This document shows positions 8,203 through 15,928 of a stretch of 29,446 bases of DNA, one piece after another; positions within the stretch are counted from its first letter, which is position 1, and the number at the start of each line of letters is the position of its first letter. The notes below the pieces were generated by a model, which saw only the letters and a program-made list of their open reading frames with translations, ran no database searches and had not been told where the DNA came from. The translations under genes and the position numbers were made by a program. This stretch comes from Bacillota bacterium (GTDB taxonomy: Bacteria > Bacillota > UBA994): contig QLUC01000007.1 in NCBI GenBank assembly GCA_018725275.1, forward strand, positions 1 to 29,446, read 5' to 3'.

Positions 8203-8934
8203 ATGGAGACGTCCGTAGTTGTCAGCAAGCTCGTCGCTTGGATCACCAAACAAGTTGAATCTGCTAACATGCAGGGCGTTATTTTTGGCTTGAGCGGCGG
8301 AATCGACTCGGCTGTGGTGGCAGCTCTAGCCAAGCGCGCTTTCCCAAGCAAGACCTTAGCGTGCTACTTGCCATGTCACTCCCACCCTCTAGATCGGGAG
8401 CATGCCCTGCTAACAGCAGAAACATTGGGCATTAAATTGATCGAGACAGACCTTACGCCCATTTATGAACACTTGCTGGGCATTCTGGGGCATGGGGACG
8501 ATGCGGTCTTTGCTGTTCCCACCGTGTCTTTGGCCAACATTAAACCGCGCTTACGCATGACGGCACTGTATTACTATGCCAGCTTGCACTCGTGCCTCGT
8601 GCTGGGAACAAGCAACCTCAGCGAGTTGACTGTGGGATACTTTACTAAGTACGGCGACGGTGGGGTAGACCTGATGCCCCTAGCCGGTTTGGTTAAAACC
8701 CAAGTTAGAGAGTTGGCTAAGTACTTAGGTGTCCCAGAAGTCATCATCGCCAAACCCCCCACTGCCGGATTGTGGGCCGGGCAAACCGATGAGGGGGAGA
8801 TGGGCATTACCTATAAAGAACTTGATGAGTACATTCTCACCGGCGAAGCCGACCCTCACGTTAAAGAAAGAGTTGATGCCCTGGCCGCTGCCAGTTCCCA
8901 CAAGAAGCGTCTCCCTCCTATCCCCAAATTATGA
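8203..8934 (+). CDS. nadE: NH3-dependent NAD synthetase
   Basis: A protein of about 243 residues, the ammonia-dependent type without a glutaminase domain. It amidates nicotinic acid adenine dinucleotide with ATP in the last step of NAD synthesis. The PP-loop ATP motif is GLSGGIDSAVVAAL. Further family signatures are GTSNLSELTVGYFTKYGDGG, DLMPLAGLVKTQVRELA and KPPTAGLWAGQTDEGEMG. The start is ATG 8203 after a GAGGGGGG ribosome binding site; an in-frame GTG at 8176 overlapping the ychF stop lacks one. Its stop overlaps the ruvC ATG. The glutaminase gene nearby is not linked to it. Confidence 0.95.
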   Translation: METSVVVSKLVAWITKQVESANMQGVIFGLSGGIDSAVVAALAKRAFPSKTLACYLPCHSHPLDREHALLTAETLGIKLIETDLTPIYEHLLGILGHGDDAVFAVPTVSLANIKPRLRMTALYYYASLHSCLVLGTSNLSELTVGYFTKYGDGGVDLMPLAGLVKTQVRELAKYLGVPEVIIAKPPTAGLWAGQTDEGEMGITYKELDEYILTGEADPHVKERVDALAAASSHKKRLPPIPKL

Positions 8935-9440
8935 TCGTTCTAGGTATAGATCCGGGGTTAGCTCTCACCGGCTACGGCATAGTCGAAGAAAAAGCCGGCA
9001 GGATTTCGCTCTTAGAGGTCGGTTGCATCCGCACCCCCTCTGCTAGCCCGACCGCCGAGCGCTTGCAGATTTTGTACAGGGAGTGCATGGCCGTGGTCAG
9101 TAGGCACAAATTTGCGGCGGGCGCGGTGGAAAAGCTTTTTTTTAATACCAATGTGACCACTGCCATGGCCGTTGCTGAGGCCAGAGGCGTGATTATACTA
9201 GCGCTAGCTAATAACCATGTACCTATTACTGAGTATACCCCTCTACAAGTTAAGCAGGCTATAACCGGTTTTGGAAGAGCGGACAAAGGGCAGATGCAAC
9301 GCATGGTGCAGTCGATACTAGGACTAGGGGAGGTAATTCGCCCTGATGACGCGGCCGACGCGGTGGCCATTGCTCTTTGTCACCTGCAATCTCACCGGTT
9401 TTCCGCCGCGATACACAAGGGGGGCGAGGATAGTGTATAG
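8931..9440 (+). CDS. ruvC: Holliday junction resolvase RuvC
   Basis: A 169-residue RNase H-fold endonuclease that cuts Holliday junctions symmetrically in recombination and repair. The acidic active site is visible: Asp7 in LGIDPGLALTGYG, Glu in AVEKLFFNTN (about residue 66), and the DAADAVAIALCH pair near the C-terminus (about 138 and 141). QAITGFGRADKGQM is the conserved DNA-contact segment. The ATG overlaps the nadE stop (ATGA), and its own last 8 bases overlap ruvA, so it is translationally coupled on both sides. Confidence 0.97.
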   Translation: MIVLGIDPGLALTGYGIVEEKAGRISLLEVGCIRTPSASPTAERLQILYRECMAVVSRHKFAAGAVEKLFFNTNVTTAMAVAEARGVIILALANNHVPITEYTPLQVKQAITGFGRADKGQMQRMVQSILGLGEVIRPDDAADAVAIALCHLQSHRFSAAIHKGGEDSV

Positions 9441-10047
9441 TTATATTTCCGGTCAATTGCAAGCTAAGACAGTCACTGAGGCGATCGTGGATAATGGGGG
9501 CATAGGCTACCGCATTTTTACTACGGCAAGATCGCTATCCTCGCTACACTTGGAAGAAAGGGTTAAGTTTTATACCTATCTCCTGGTGCGGGAAGATGAG
9601 ATGTCATTATACGGTTTCCCGGAACCGGAGACGCTCAACCTGTTTCTTGCTTTGTTGACAGTATCTGGGATTGGGCCTAAGGCGGCACTAAGTATTTGTG
9701 GCGCAGGTAGCAGTGCCAATATCTACGGAGCCATCGTGACGAGCGATGTCGGCTACTTGACGAAAATCCCGGGCATCGGAAAGAAGACTGCGCAGCGCTT
9801 GATACTAGAATTAAAAGAAAAGATCTCCCGCCATGTTGGCGATCAATTGGGGTCGACCACACTTCATTCAACAGTTGATGCCGGTGAGGCTTCCGGACTG
9901 GCCCTTGGGGCTCTTCTTGCTTTAGGATATCAAGAGCAGGAAGTCAGTAGACACCTAAAACAGGCACAAGCGCTGTTTGGTGCGGGAGCCACCGTGGAGG
10001 AACTTCTTAAGGCGGTGCTACGGGCTATGGCCGGAGGGGTAGAGTAA
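9433..10047 (+). CDS. ruvA: Holliday junction branch migration subunit RuvA
   Basis: A 204-residue protein that binds four-way junctions as a tetramer and loads RuvB. The N-terminal OB domain begins YSYISGQL and includes FYTYLLVREDEMSLYGF. Two helix-hairpin-helix motifs follow (TVSGIGPKAAL and KIPGIGKKTAQRLILELKEK), then the C-terminal RuvB-contact domain (GLALGALLALGYQEQEVS). The GTG at 9433 lies inside the ruvC end and matches the family N-terminus; an in-frame ATG at 9346 would add 29 unrelated residues. Confidence 0.97.
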   Translation: MYSYISGQLQAKTVTEAIVDNGGIGYRIFTTARSLSSLHLEERVKFYTYLLVREDEMSLYGFPEPETLNLFLALLTVSGIGPKAALSICGAGSSANIYGAIVTSDVGYLTKIPGIGKKTAQRLILELKEKISRHVGDQLGSTTLHSTVDAGEASGLALGALLALGYQEQEVSRHLKQAQALFGAGATVEELLKAVLRAMAGGVE

Positions 10048-11069
10048 TGTCTGAACGCGTGATTAATCCCCTGCCACAGGCGGGAGACGAAAATTTAGAA
10101 GGCAGCTTGAGGCCTCGGTACTTGCGTGAGTACATCGGCCAAACCAAAGTCAAGCAGAATCTGCAGGTTTTTATTGAGGCCGCCCGTCAGCGCCAAGAGG
10201 CCCTCGACCATGTGCTCCTGTATGGACCGCCGGGGTTAGGCAAGACAACTTTAGCTGGAGTAATAGCCAATGAGCTAGGCGTCAACTTCCGCATTACCTC
10301 GGGCCCGGCTATCGAGCGTCCGGGCGATTTGGCCGCCTTGCTCACGAACTTAGCGGAAGGTGATTGTCTTTTTATCGATGAGATACATCGCCTCAGTCGA
10401 GCAGTGGAAGAAGTGCTTTATCCCGCCTTGGAAGATTACGCGCTAGACATTATTATCGGCAAGGGTCCTAGCGCCAGAAGTATCCGTTTAGATCTGCCTA
10501 AGTTTACTCTCATCGGCGCGACGACCAGGGCGGGGTCTTTGTCCTCACCCCTCAGAGATAGGTTTGGCGTCGTCAGTCGATTGGAGTTCTACACTGACCA
10601 AGAATTAGAAGAGATTGTTCTGCGTTCAGCACGCATTCTTGACGTTAAAATCAACTCCAAAGGTGCGCAAGAAATCGCCAAGCGCTCGCGCGGCACTCCA
10701 CGGGTGGTTAATCGCTTGCTCAGGCGAGTGCGCGACTTTGCGCAAGTTAGGGGCGAGGAAGAAATTACTGCGGAAGTGGCTGGTTACGCTTTGGCCTTGC
10801 TCGAAGTGGATGAGCTTGGGCTTGATGGTACTGACCATAAGTTGCTAGAGGCGATGCTTACCAAGTTCGAGGGCGGCCCCGTGGGCCTTGACACTCTAGG
10901 TGCTGCCATCAGCGAGGCAACTGAGACCATAGAAGATGTCATGGAGCCCTATCTGTTGCAGATTGGCTTCATACAGCGCACGCCGCGGGGTAGGATCGTA
11001 ACACGCCTAGGGTGGGCATACATGAAGAAAGCCCCTCCAGAACCATCCGACCAGCAGAGGTTGTGGTGA
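10047..11069 (+). CDS. ruvB: Holliday junction branch migration ATPase RuvB
   Basis: A 340-residue hexameric AAA+ motor of the RuvABC resolvasome. It carries Walker A GPPGLGKTT, Walker B LFIDEIHRL, sensor 1 TLIGATTRAG, the arginine-finger region SPLRDRFG, and a C-terminal winged helix ending in GFIQRTPRGRIVT. The ATG shares one base with the ruvA stop (TAATG). The length matches the family. Confidence 0.98.
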   Translation: MSERVINPLPQAGDENLEGSLRPRYLREYIGQTKVKQNLQVFIEAARQRQEALDHVLLYGPPGLGKTTLAGVIANELGVNFRITSGPAIERPGDLAALLTNLAEGDCLFIDEIHRLSRAVEEVLYPALEDYALDIIIGKGPSARSIRLDLPKFTLIGATTRAGSLSSPLRDRFGVVSRLEFYTDQELEEIVLRSARILDVKINSKGAQEIAKRSRGTPRVVNRLLRRVRDFAQVRGEEEITAEVAGYALALLEVDELGLDGTDHKLLEAMLTKFEGGPVGLDTLGAAISEATETIEDVMEPYLLQIGFIQRTPRGRIVTRLGWAYMKKAPPEPSDQQRLW

Positions 11070-11070
11070 G

Positions 11071-11649
11071 ATGCGCATCTTGCTCCACACTTGCTGTGGG
11101 CCTTGCTCCACCTACGTTGTTAAACATAAGCAGGCGGCCGGGCATGATTTGACCGGATGGTTTTACAATCCCAACATCCATCCCGCCACTGAGCATGAGA
11201 AACGTATGGAGGCGGCTAAGTCTCTTTACGCAAACAGGGGGCTCAAGCTGTGGGTTGATGACACGAGTAATAGCCCTAGTAATTGGTTGGAGGCAGTGGA
11301 AGCCGACCCTCAAACCAGGTGCTATCGTTGCTATCGCTTACGCCTCGGCAGGGTGGCTGAGGTAGCAGCAACCAATGGTTTTGATGCTTTTAGTACCACC
11401 CTCCTCATTAGCCCCTTTCAGAAGCACGATTTAATTAAGCAGGCTGGGGAGGAAATGGGGTCACATTATGGTGCGTTTTTTCATTACGAAGATTTGCGAC
11501 CATATTTCCGAGCGACGTATCAATTGGCACAAGAACTCAGGCTTTATCGCCAAAACTATTGCGGCTGCCACTACAGCCTTACAGAAAGGGGATTGGAGCA
11601 TGGCCGGAAGAAATTGCTTGCAGGAAATAGTCATGGGCTTCTGGAATAG
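11071..11649 (+). CDS. queH: Epoxyqueuosine reductase QueH
   Basis: A 192-residue protein of the former DUF208 family, which reduces epoxyqueuosine to queuosine in tRNA, replacing the cobalamin enzyme QueG. The N-terminal HTCCGPCSTY holds the Cys-Cys and Cys pairs, CYRCYRLRL holds another pair, and the C-terminal YCGCHYS another, consistent with the iron-sulfur and metal ligands of QueH. It starts two bases after the ruvB stop. Together with queA and tgt downstream, the last three tRNA-level steps of queuosine formation are encoded in one operon, interrupted only by the spoIID-like gene. Confidence 0.93.
   Translation: MRILLHTCCGPCSTYVVKHKQAAGHDLTGWFYNPNIHPATEHEKRMEAAKSLYANRGLKLWVDDTSNSPSNWLEAVEADPQTRCYRCYRLRLGRVAEVAATNGFDAFSTTLLISPFQKHDLIKQAGEEMGSHYGAFFHYEDLRPYFRATYQLAQELRLYRQNYCGCHYSLTERGLEHGRKKLLAGNSHGLLE
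11620..11647 (+). promoter_or_regulatory. Candidate sigma-H promoter for the spoIID-like gene
   Basis: GCAGGAAAT (from 11620) is followed after 18 bases from GCAGGA by GAAT (11644-11647). This fits the Bacillus sigma-H layout RnAGGAwWW, then 11-12 bases, then RnnGAAT. It lies inside the 3' end of queH and would start RNA about 30 bases before the spoIID-like ATG. A chance match cannot be excluded. Confidence 0.35.
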
Positions 11650-11685
11650 TAGGTTTATCTAAGGCCATGCGGAGAGGGGATCATT

Positions 11686-13515
11686 ATGTCGCTTTTTGCT
11701 CGGAGTGCACGCCCTATGCTGGCTCTACTTGTTTGTGTGGCGCTCATGGCAACGGCCTTGTGGACGCAATTCCCAGTCTATGCCGATGGTGTTGTTGTCG
11801 CAACCAGTACCTTTCGTATCGGCCTACATCATGGGGTCAACAGTTTGTCTGCCGCTTCCCTGCGTTACGCGGGGCAAGTGAGATTTTTCATGGCAGATTT
11901 TTTGGAGCATAGAGCAGAGATTGCGGTCGATGATGCTGGGGCGTGGAGAGTGGAGCGTGAGGCTGTGCGCCTTCAGGTGGGGCCATTCATCACCTTGACC
12001 GAGGCAGAAGGAGCGGTGGCTCGCTGGCCGGTTACGTTGAGCCCTGCCTTTGTGGTCCGTGAGGGAGGCAACTTCTTTGCGGTGGGGGGCTTGTTCTTTA
12101 CGGTAGAACAGGCTGAACAGGGTCTGCCGCTTCTCGCGCAGGCAGGTCTTCACGGTCAAGTGCGTGGGCAGATGTTCCTCGCAACAGAAAGTTTTTTCTC
12201 TCAGGCCGAGGCCGAGTTGCTGCGCGAGCGTTTGTCCGCCGTTGGCCTTGAATCGCGTCTGTTCTTCGATGGTAACTTTCGGGTAGCAGCAGGTAGGGCC
12301 AGAGATGCCAGCGAACTCAATTTTTGGCGGGAGCGGCTGGCGACAACGATACCAGAAGTTGCCTGGAGCACGGTCGCCCCTGATTCACAACGCCTGGAAG
12401 TCATCAGGCATGATGGCCGGCAATTGTTTGTCTTCGCTAACCTGCCCCGCCGGGCTTTACGGGTGGAGATTGTGCAAGGGCAAGATGCTGCCATGAGTAT
12501 AGAGGGACGCATGCACCGCGGGATATTCGAGTTCGCAGTCAACAGTGCCCACCGGATGTTGGTAATTGGCATCATGGATGTCGATGACTACCTTAAGGGT
12601 GTGGTACCGCGGGAGATGCCCGCCTCCTGGCCACTCGAGGCGTTGAAGGCCCAGGCTGTGGTGGCGCGAACATATGCCTACGCCAATCGCAATCGCCATG
12701 CGGCGGACAATTTTGATTTATGCACCCTGAGCACCTGTTGTCAAGCATACGGGGGAGTGGCTTGGGAACACCCAAACTCCAACCGCGCCGTGGATGAAAC
12801 GCGGGGGGTGATAATTTTCTTTAATGGGCGCCCTGCTTCTACCTTCTATCATTCCGACAGTGGGGGCCACACCGAGAGCGTTGAGAATGTCTGGGGTGGT
12901 TCTCCACAGCCCTTCCTCGTCGGTGCGCCGGACCCCTTCCCTGCTTTGGCTGGCAGTACCCATACCAGCTGGCATGCCGAAATCACGCAACAGGCCATAC
13001 AAAATATCGTGCGCCACAACCGAGGGGACGTGGGCACCGTACTTTCCATCAGCATTGCCCGAAGATTTGCTTCAGGGCGGGTGGCCGAATTAGTGATCAC
13101 CGGTACTAGGGGTGCGGTTACTTACACCCGGCAACAAGCGCGGCTGTTTGATGGTACCCCCGGCTTATTCGCCCTACGCTCGACCATGTACAATGTCTCC
13201 GCCAATGCCGCACCTCTCTTTGTGCATAATGGCCAATCGGTGCACAGGGTAGCATCTTTGCAGAACGCTCATATGGCAACGGCCTCGGGGCAACATGTCT
13301 TGCCGGTCAGGGAGCAGCATGTGGTAGAAGGGAGCATGGGGTCTATAGTTGTCAATGCCGTGCCCACAAGCTTCGTCTTTAGTGGCAGCGGGTGGGGCCA
13401 TGGGGTCGGCATGAGCCAGTGGGGAGCTCGCGGCATGGCCGAAAGAGGGCATACATTTCGCGACATCTTGCTACATTATTATCGTGGTGTTGACTTGATT
13501 ACCCTAGTCTACTAG
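11686..13515 (+). CDS. SpoIID/LytB-domain protein with SPOR-like N-terminal repeats
   Basis: A 609-residue exported protein. Residues 1-33 form a signal peptide. Residues of about 95-230 contain up to four imperfect segments of the form (Q)VGPF.TLTEAE / FAVGGLFFTVEQAE / FLATESFFSQAEAELL / FRVAAGRARDASELN, which resemble SPOR peptidoglycan-binding repeats. From about residue 290 comes the SpoIID/LytB lytic transglycosylase domain: VVPREMPASWPLEALKAQAVVARTYA with the catalytic Glu (about E310), FYHSDSGGHTESVENVWGG, and the C-terminal SGSGWGHGVGMSQWGARGMA. SpoIID is a glycan-cleaving enzyme of engulfment. This one is much longer than Bacillus SpoIID (about 340 residues) and sits between queH and queA, so it is a paralogue or a clostridial variant. 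GGAGAGGGG precedes ATG 11686. Confidence 0.88.
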   Translation: MSLFARSARPMLALLVCVALMATALWTQFPVYADGVVVATSTFRIGLHHGVNSLSAASLRYAGQVRFFMADFLEHRAEIAVDDAGAWRVEREAVRLQVGPFITLTEAEGAVARWPVTLSPAFVVREGGNFFAVGGLFFTVEQAEQGLPLLAQAGLHGQVRGQMFLATESFFSQAEAELLRERLSAVGLESRLFFDGNFRVAAGRARDASELNFWRERLATTIPEVAWSTVAPDSQRLEVIRHDGRQLFVFANLPRRALRVEIVQGQDAAMSIEGRMHRGIFEFAVNSAHRMLVIGIMDVDDYLKGVVPREMPASWPLEALKAQAVVARTYAYANRNRHAADNFDLCTLSTCCQAYGGVAWEHPNSNRAVDETRGVIIFFNGRPASTFYHSDSGGHTESVENVWGGSPQPFLVGAPDPFPALAGSTHTSWHAEITQQAIQNIVRHNRGDVGTVLSISIARRFASGRVAELVITGTRGAVTYTRQQARLFDGTPGLFALRSTMYNVSANAAPLFVHNGQSVHRVASLQNAHMATASGQHVLPVREQHVVEGSMGSIVVNAVPTSFVFSGSGWGHGVGMSQWGARGMAERGHTFRDILLHYYRGVDLITLVY

Positions 13516-13560
13516 TATGAGCAATGCTGTGGCAGAAGCTCGGCGTCAAGGAGGAAAGGT

Positions 13561-14589
13561 ATGCGCGTTTCAGACTATGATTTTGTCTTGCCGGAGGAAT
13601 TAATTGCTCAACACCCCCTACCAGAAAGGACGGCCTCCCGCCTACTCGTGCTCCATAAAGACGGCGGTGCCTTAATGCACCGCCGTTTCCCTGATGTCCG
13701 TGAGATTTTGCAAGCGGGAGACTGCCTAGTGCTCAATGACACTAGGGTGCTCCCGGCACGGCTTCTAGGGCGTAAAGTAGGTGGCGGGGCGGCAGTCGAG
13801 CTTGTGTTACTAAAACCCTTGGCGAATCATCTCACCTGGGAAGTGTTGGCGCGCCCGGGCAAACGTCTTTCGCCGGGGACAAAGGTGCAATTTGGCTCTG
13901 GCGAGTTGACGGCAGAAATTATCGCTGACACCGAGGCAGGAGGGAAGGTTGTGCACTTCGCCTCCCAAGGTGACTTCTACGCGGCTCTTGATAAATTGGG
14001 ACAGATGCCGCTACCTCCCTACATAAAAGAACAGCTCCTTGATAAGGAGAGATATCAGACGGTATATTCGCGAAACTTAGGCTCGGCGGCCGCCCCTACT
14101 GCCGGCTTGCACTTCACGGCGGAACTACTAGACGACATACGCGCCAAGGGCGTAAAAGTCGTGTTCCTCACCTTGCACATCGGCTTAGGCACCTTTCGCC
14201 CCGTACAGGTGGAGGACATTGCGCAGCACACGATGCACAGTGAATACTTCGAGGTGACTGCAGAAACGGCCGCGGCTATTACGCAAACCAAACAACAAGG
14301 CGGACGGGTTATCTCTGTTGGGACCACCCCCATGCGCACGCTCGAATCAATTGCCACTGAAGATGGTGTCATTGCCGCGGCCACCGGTTGGACGGATATA
14401 TTTATCTACCCAGGCTTTAAATTCAAAGTTGTTGATGGTTTGATCACCAATTTTCATCTGCCCAAATCCACCCTCATCATGTTGGTTTCGGCGCTCGCGG
14501 GGAGAGAAAATGTGCTAAACGCCTATCAGGCCGCCATTATGCAGCGCTATCGCTTCTTTTCCTTTGGGGATGCCATGTTAATTATTTAG
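13561..14589 (+). CDS. queA: S-adenosylmethionine:tRNA ribosyltransferase-isomerase QueA
   Basis: A 342-residue enzyme that transfers and isomerises the ribosyl part of S-adenosylmethionine onto preQ1-modified tRNA to give epoxyqueuosine. Recognisable motifs are FVLPEELIAQHPLPERTASRL at the start, LPARLLGRK, PLPPYIK, SAAAPTAGLHFT, LHIGLGTFRPV and NFHLPKSTLIMLVSALAG. AAGGAGG lies 8 bases before ATG 13561. It is followed by tgt after a few bases. Confidence 0.97.
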   Translation: MRVSDYDFVLPEELIAQHPLPERTASRLLVLHKDGGALMHRRFPDVREILQAGDCLVLNDTRVLPARLLGRKVGGGAAVELVLLKPLANHLTWEVLARPGKRLSPGTKVQFGSGELTAEIIADTEAGGKVVHFASQGDFYAALDKLGQMPLPPYIKEQLLDKERYQTVYSRNLGSAAAPTAGLHFTAELLDDIRAKGVKVVFLTLHIGLGTFRPVQVEDIAQHTMHSEYFEVTAETAAAITQTKQQGGRVISVGTTPMRTLESIATEDGVIAAATGWTDIFIYPGFKFKVVDGLITNFHLPKSTLIMLVSALAGRENVLNAYQAAIMQRYRFFSFGDAMLII

Positions 14590-14600
14590 GAGTGAAGCAT

Positions 14601-15710
14601 TTGGCCATTAAATTTACTCTACATAAGACCTGTGCGCAGAGTGGGGCCCGCCTTGGCACCCTAGAAACAGCCCATGGCAGTTTTGAAACACCGATTTTTA
14701 TGCCAGTCGGCACCCAGGCCACGGTGAAGACCCTGACTCCCGCGCAAGTAGAGGCCATCGGGGCCAAGATCATCCTTAGCAATACTTACCACCTATACCT
14801 GCGCCCCGGTCACCGCTTGGTGGAGAAAAGCGGTGGACTGCATAAATTTATGCAGTGGCCGGGTAGTATTCTCACCGACAGCGGCGGTTACCAGGTTTTC
14901 TCTCTCAATGACTTGCGCAAGATCAGCGAAGAAGGCGTATCGTTCCGTTCGCATATTGATGGTTCGAAGCACTTTATTAGCCCTGAGAAAGCTATCGAGA
15001 TTCAGCAAGCGCTCGGAGCCGACATCATCATGTGTTTTGATGAGTGTGCGCCGTACCCCGCCGACCGCAGTTATGTCCTGCCTTCCCTAGAGCGCACCCT
15101 ACGTTGGGCGAAGCGTTGCCAAGACGCCCACAGCAATGTTGAAAAACAGGCCCTTTTTGGCATCATCCAAGGCGGAATGTACCATGATCTGCGGGCCCGC
15201 AGTGCCGAGAAAATGATCGAACTTGACTTTCCCGGGTATTCGGTCGGTGGATTAAGCGTCGGCGAACCCAAACCATTGATGTACGAGATCTTGGAAAGCA
15301 CTGTGCCTCTGATGCCAGCCTACAAGCCGCGCTACTTAATGGGCGTCGGGTCCCCTGATGCGCTAGTGGAAGGCGTGTTGCGCGGCATTGATATGTTTGA
15401 CTGTGTCTTGCCCACGCGTGTGGCGAGGAACGGTCTCGCTCTTACGAGCTTCGGCAAGGTAGTGGTGCGCAACAACCCCTATGCCGAAGACTTTGCCCCA
15501 TTAGAGGAAGGGTGTGATTGTTACACCTGTCAGAAGTTTAGTCGTGCCTATCTCCGTCATCTGATCAAGGCTGAAGAAGTGCTCGGATTAGTCCTTATCT
15601 CGATTCATAATCTTCGCTTTCTTATGAGGCTGATGGAAAAGATGCGACAAGCCATCAGAGAAGATCGCAGCCTCTCTTTTGCCAAGGAAGTACTGGCGAA
15701 ACTGCTGTAG
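14601..15710 (+). CDS. tgt: tRNA-guanine transglycosylase (Tgt)
   Basis: A protein of about 369 residues that exchanges guanine 34 for preQ1 in tRNAs with GUN anticodons. Motifs are FMPVGTQATVKTLTP, ILSNTYHLYLRPG, LTDSGGYQVFSL with the general Asp, IMCFDECAPYP, GIIQGG, YSVGGLSVGEP, and DCVLPTRVARNG with the nucleophilic Asp region. The zinc site is C-x-C-x-x-C (CDCYTC) plus a His about 27 residues on. Two starts compete: GTG 14592, which overlaps the TAGGAG ribosome binding site, and TTG 14601, which is 8 bases after it; I prefer TTG. Last gene of the operon that begins at ylbF. Confidence 0.96.
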   Translation: MAIKFTLHKTCAQSGARLGTLETAHGSFETPIFMPVGTQATVKTLTPAQVEAIGAKIILSNTYHLYLRPGHRLVEKSGGLHKFMQWPGSILTDSGGYQVFSLNDLRKISEEGVSFRSHIDGSKHFISPEKAIEIQQALGADIIMCFDECAPYPADRSYVLPSLERTLRWAKRCQDAHSNVEKQALFGIIQGGMYHDLRARSAEKMIELDFPGYSVGGLSVGEPKPLMYEILESTVPLMPAYKPRYLMGVGSPDALVEGVLRGIDMFDCVLPTRVARNGLALTSFGKVVVRNNPYAEDFAPLEEGCDCYTCQKFSRAYLRHLIKAEEVLGLVLISIHNLRFLMRLMEKMRQAIREDRSLSFAKEVLAKLL

Positions 15711-15722
15711 AGTCTGCCGTAC

Positions 15723-15751
15723 TTTACCCGCATTTATTAACGTGGTAGAAT
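15723..15751 (+). promoter_or_regulatory. scfA: Promoter of scfA-scfB
   Basis: TTTACC (15723-15728), 17 bases, then TAGAAT (15746-15751) preceded by TG one base upstream (extended -10, TGGTAGAAT). An AAGGGGGG ribosome binding site at 15765-15772 precedes the scfA ATG. This makes the pair a transcription unit separate from tgt, although read-through is possible since no terminator is seen between them. Confidence 0.6.
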
Positions 15752-15780
15752 GAGGCGGATATCTTAAGGGGGGCTTAGCC

Positions 15781-15927
15781 ATGAACAAACACATTACAAT
15801 TATAGTTAAGGGCAACATTAAAACAACGGAAAACCACGTTCCCTGCAGAGAGTGCCAGACTTCTTGTCAATCGGCATGCAAGACCTCGTGCACCGTTGGC
15901 AACCAGGCCTGCCAGAGCAAGAAATAA
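15781..15927 (+). CDS. scfA: SCIFF ranthipeptide precursor (six cysteines in forty-five)
   Basis: A 48-residue ribosomal peptide, MNKHITIIVKGN... at the start, with six cysteines at 22, 25, 29, 33, 37 and 44 clustered in the C-terminal core (CRECQTSCQSACKTSCT region). This is the SCIFF signature, nearly universal in Clostridia. The partner radical SAM enzyme makes Cys-to-Thr thioether bridges. In the studied homologue CteA a bridge joins a Cys to the Thr five residues later, and here Cys33 and Thr38 keep that spacing. The stop is followed directly by the maturase start, so the two are coupled. No dedicated exporter or protease is seen beside it. Proposed roles of SCIFF-type ranthipeptides include quorum signalling, but function is not settled. 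Confidence 0.95.
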   Translation: MNKHITIIVKGNIKTTENHVPCRECQTSCQSACKTSCTVGNQACQSKK

Positions 15928-15928
15928 A

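Noticed and set aside
15896..15928. Earlier TTG start of scfB inside scfA
   Set aside because: Would add 11 residues unlike the family; the GTG right after the scfA stop matches the usual N-terminus.
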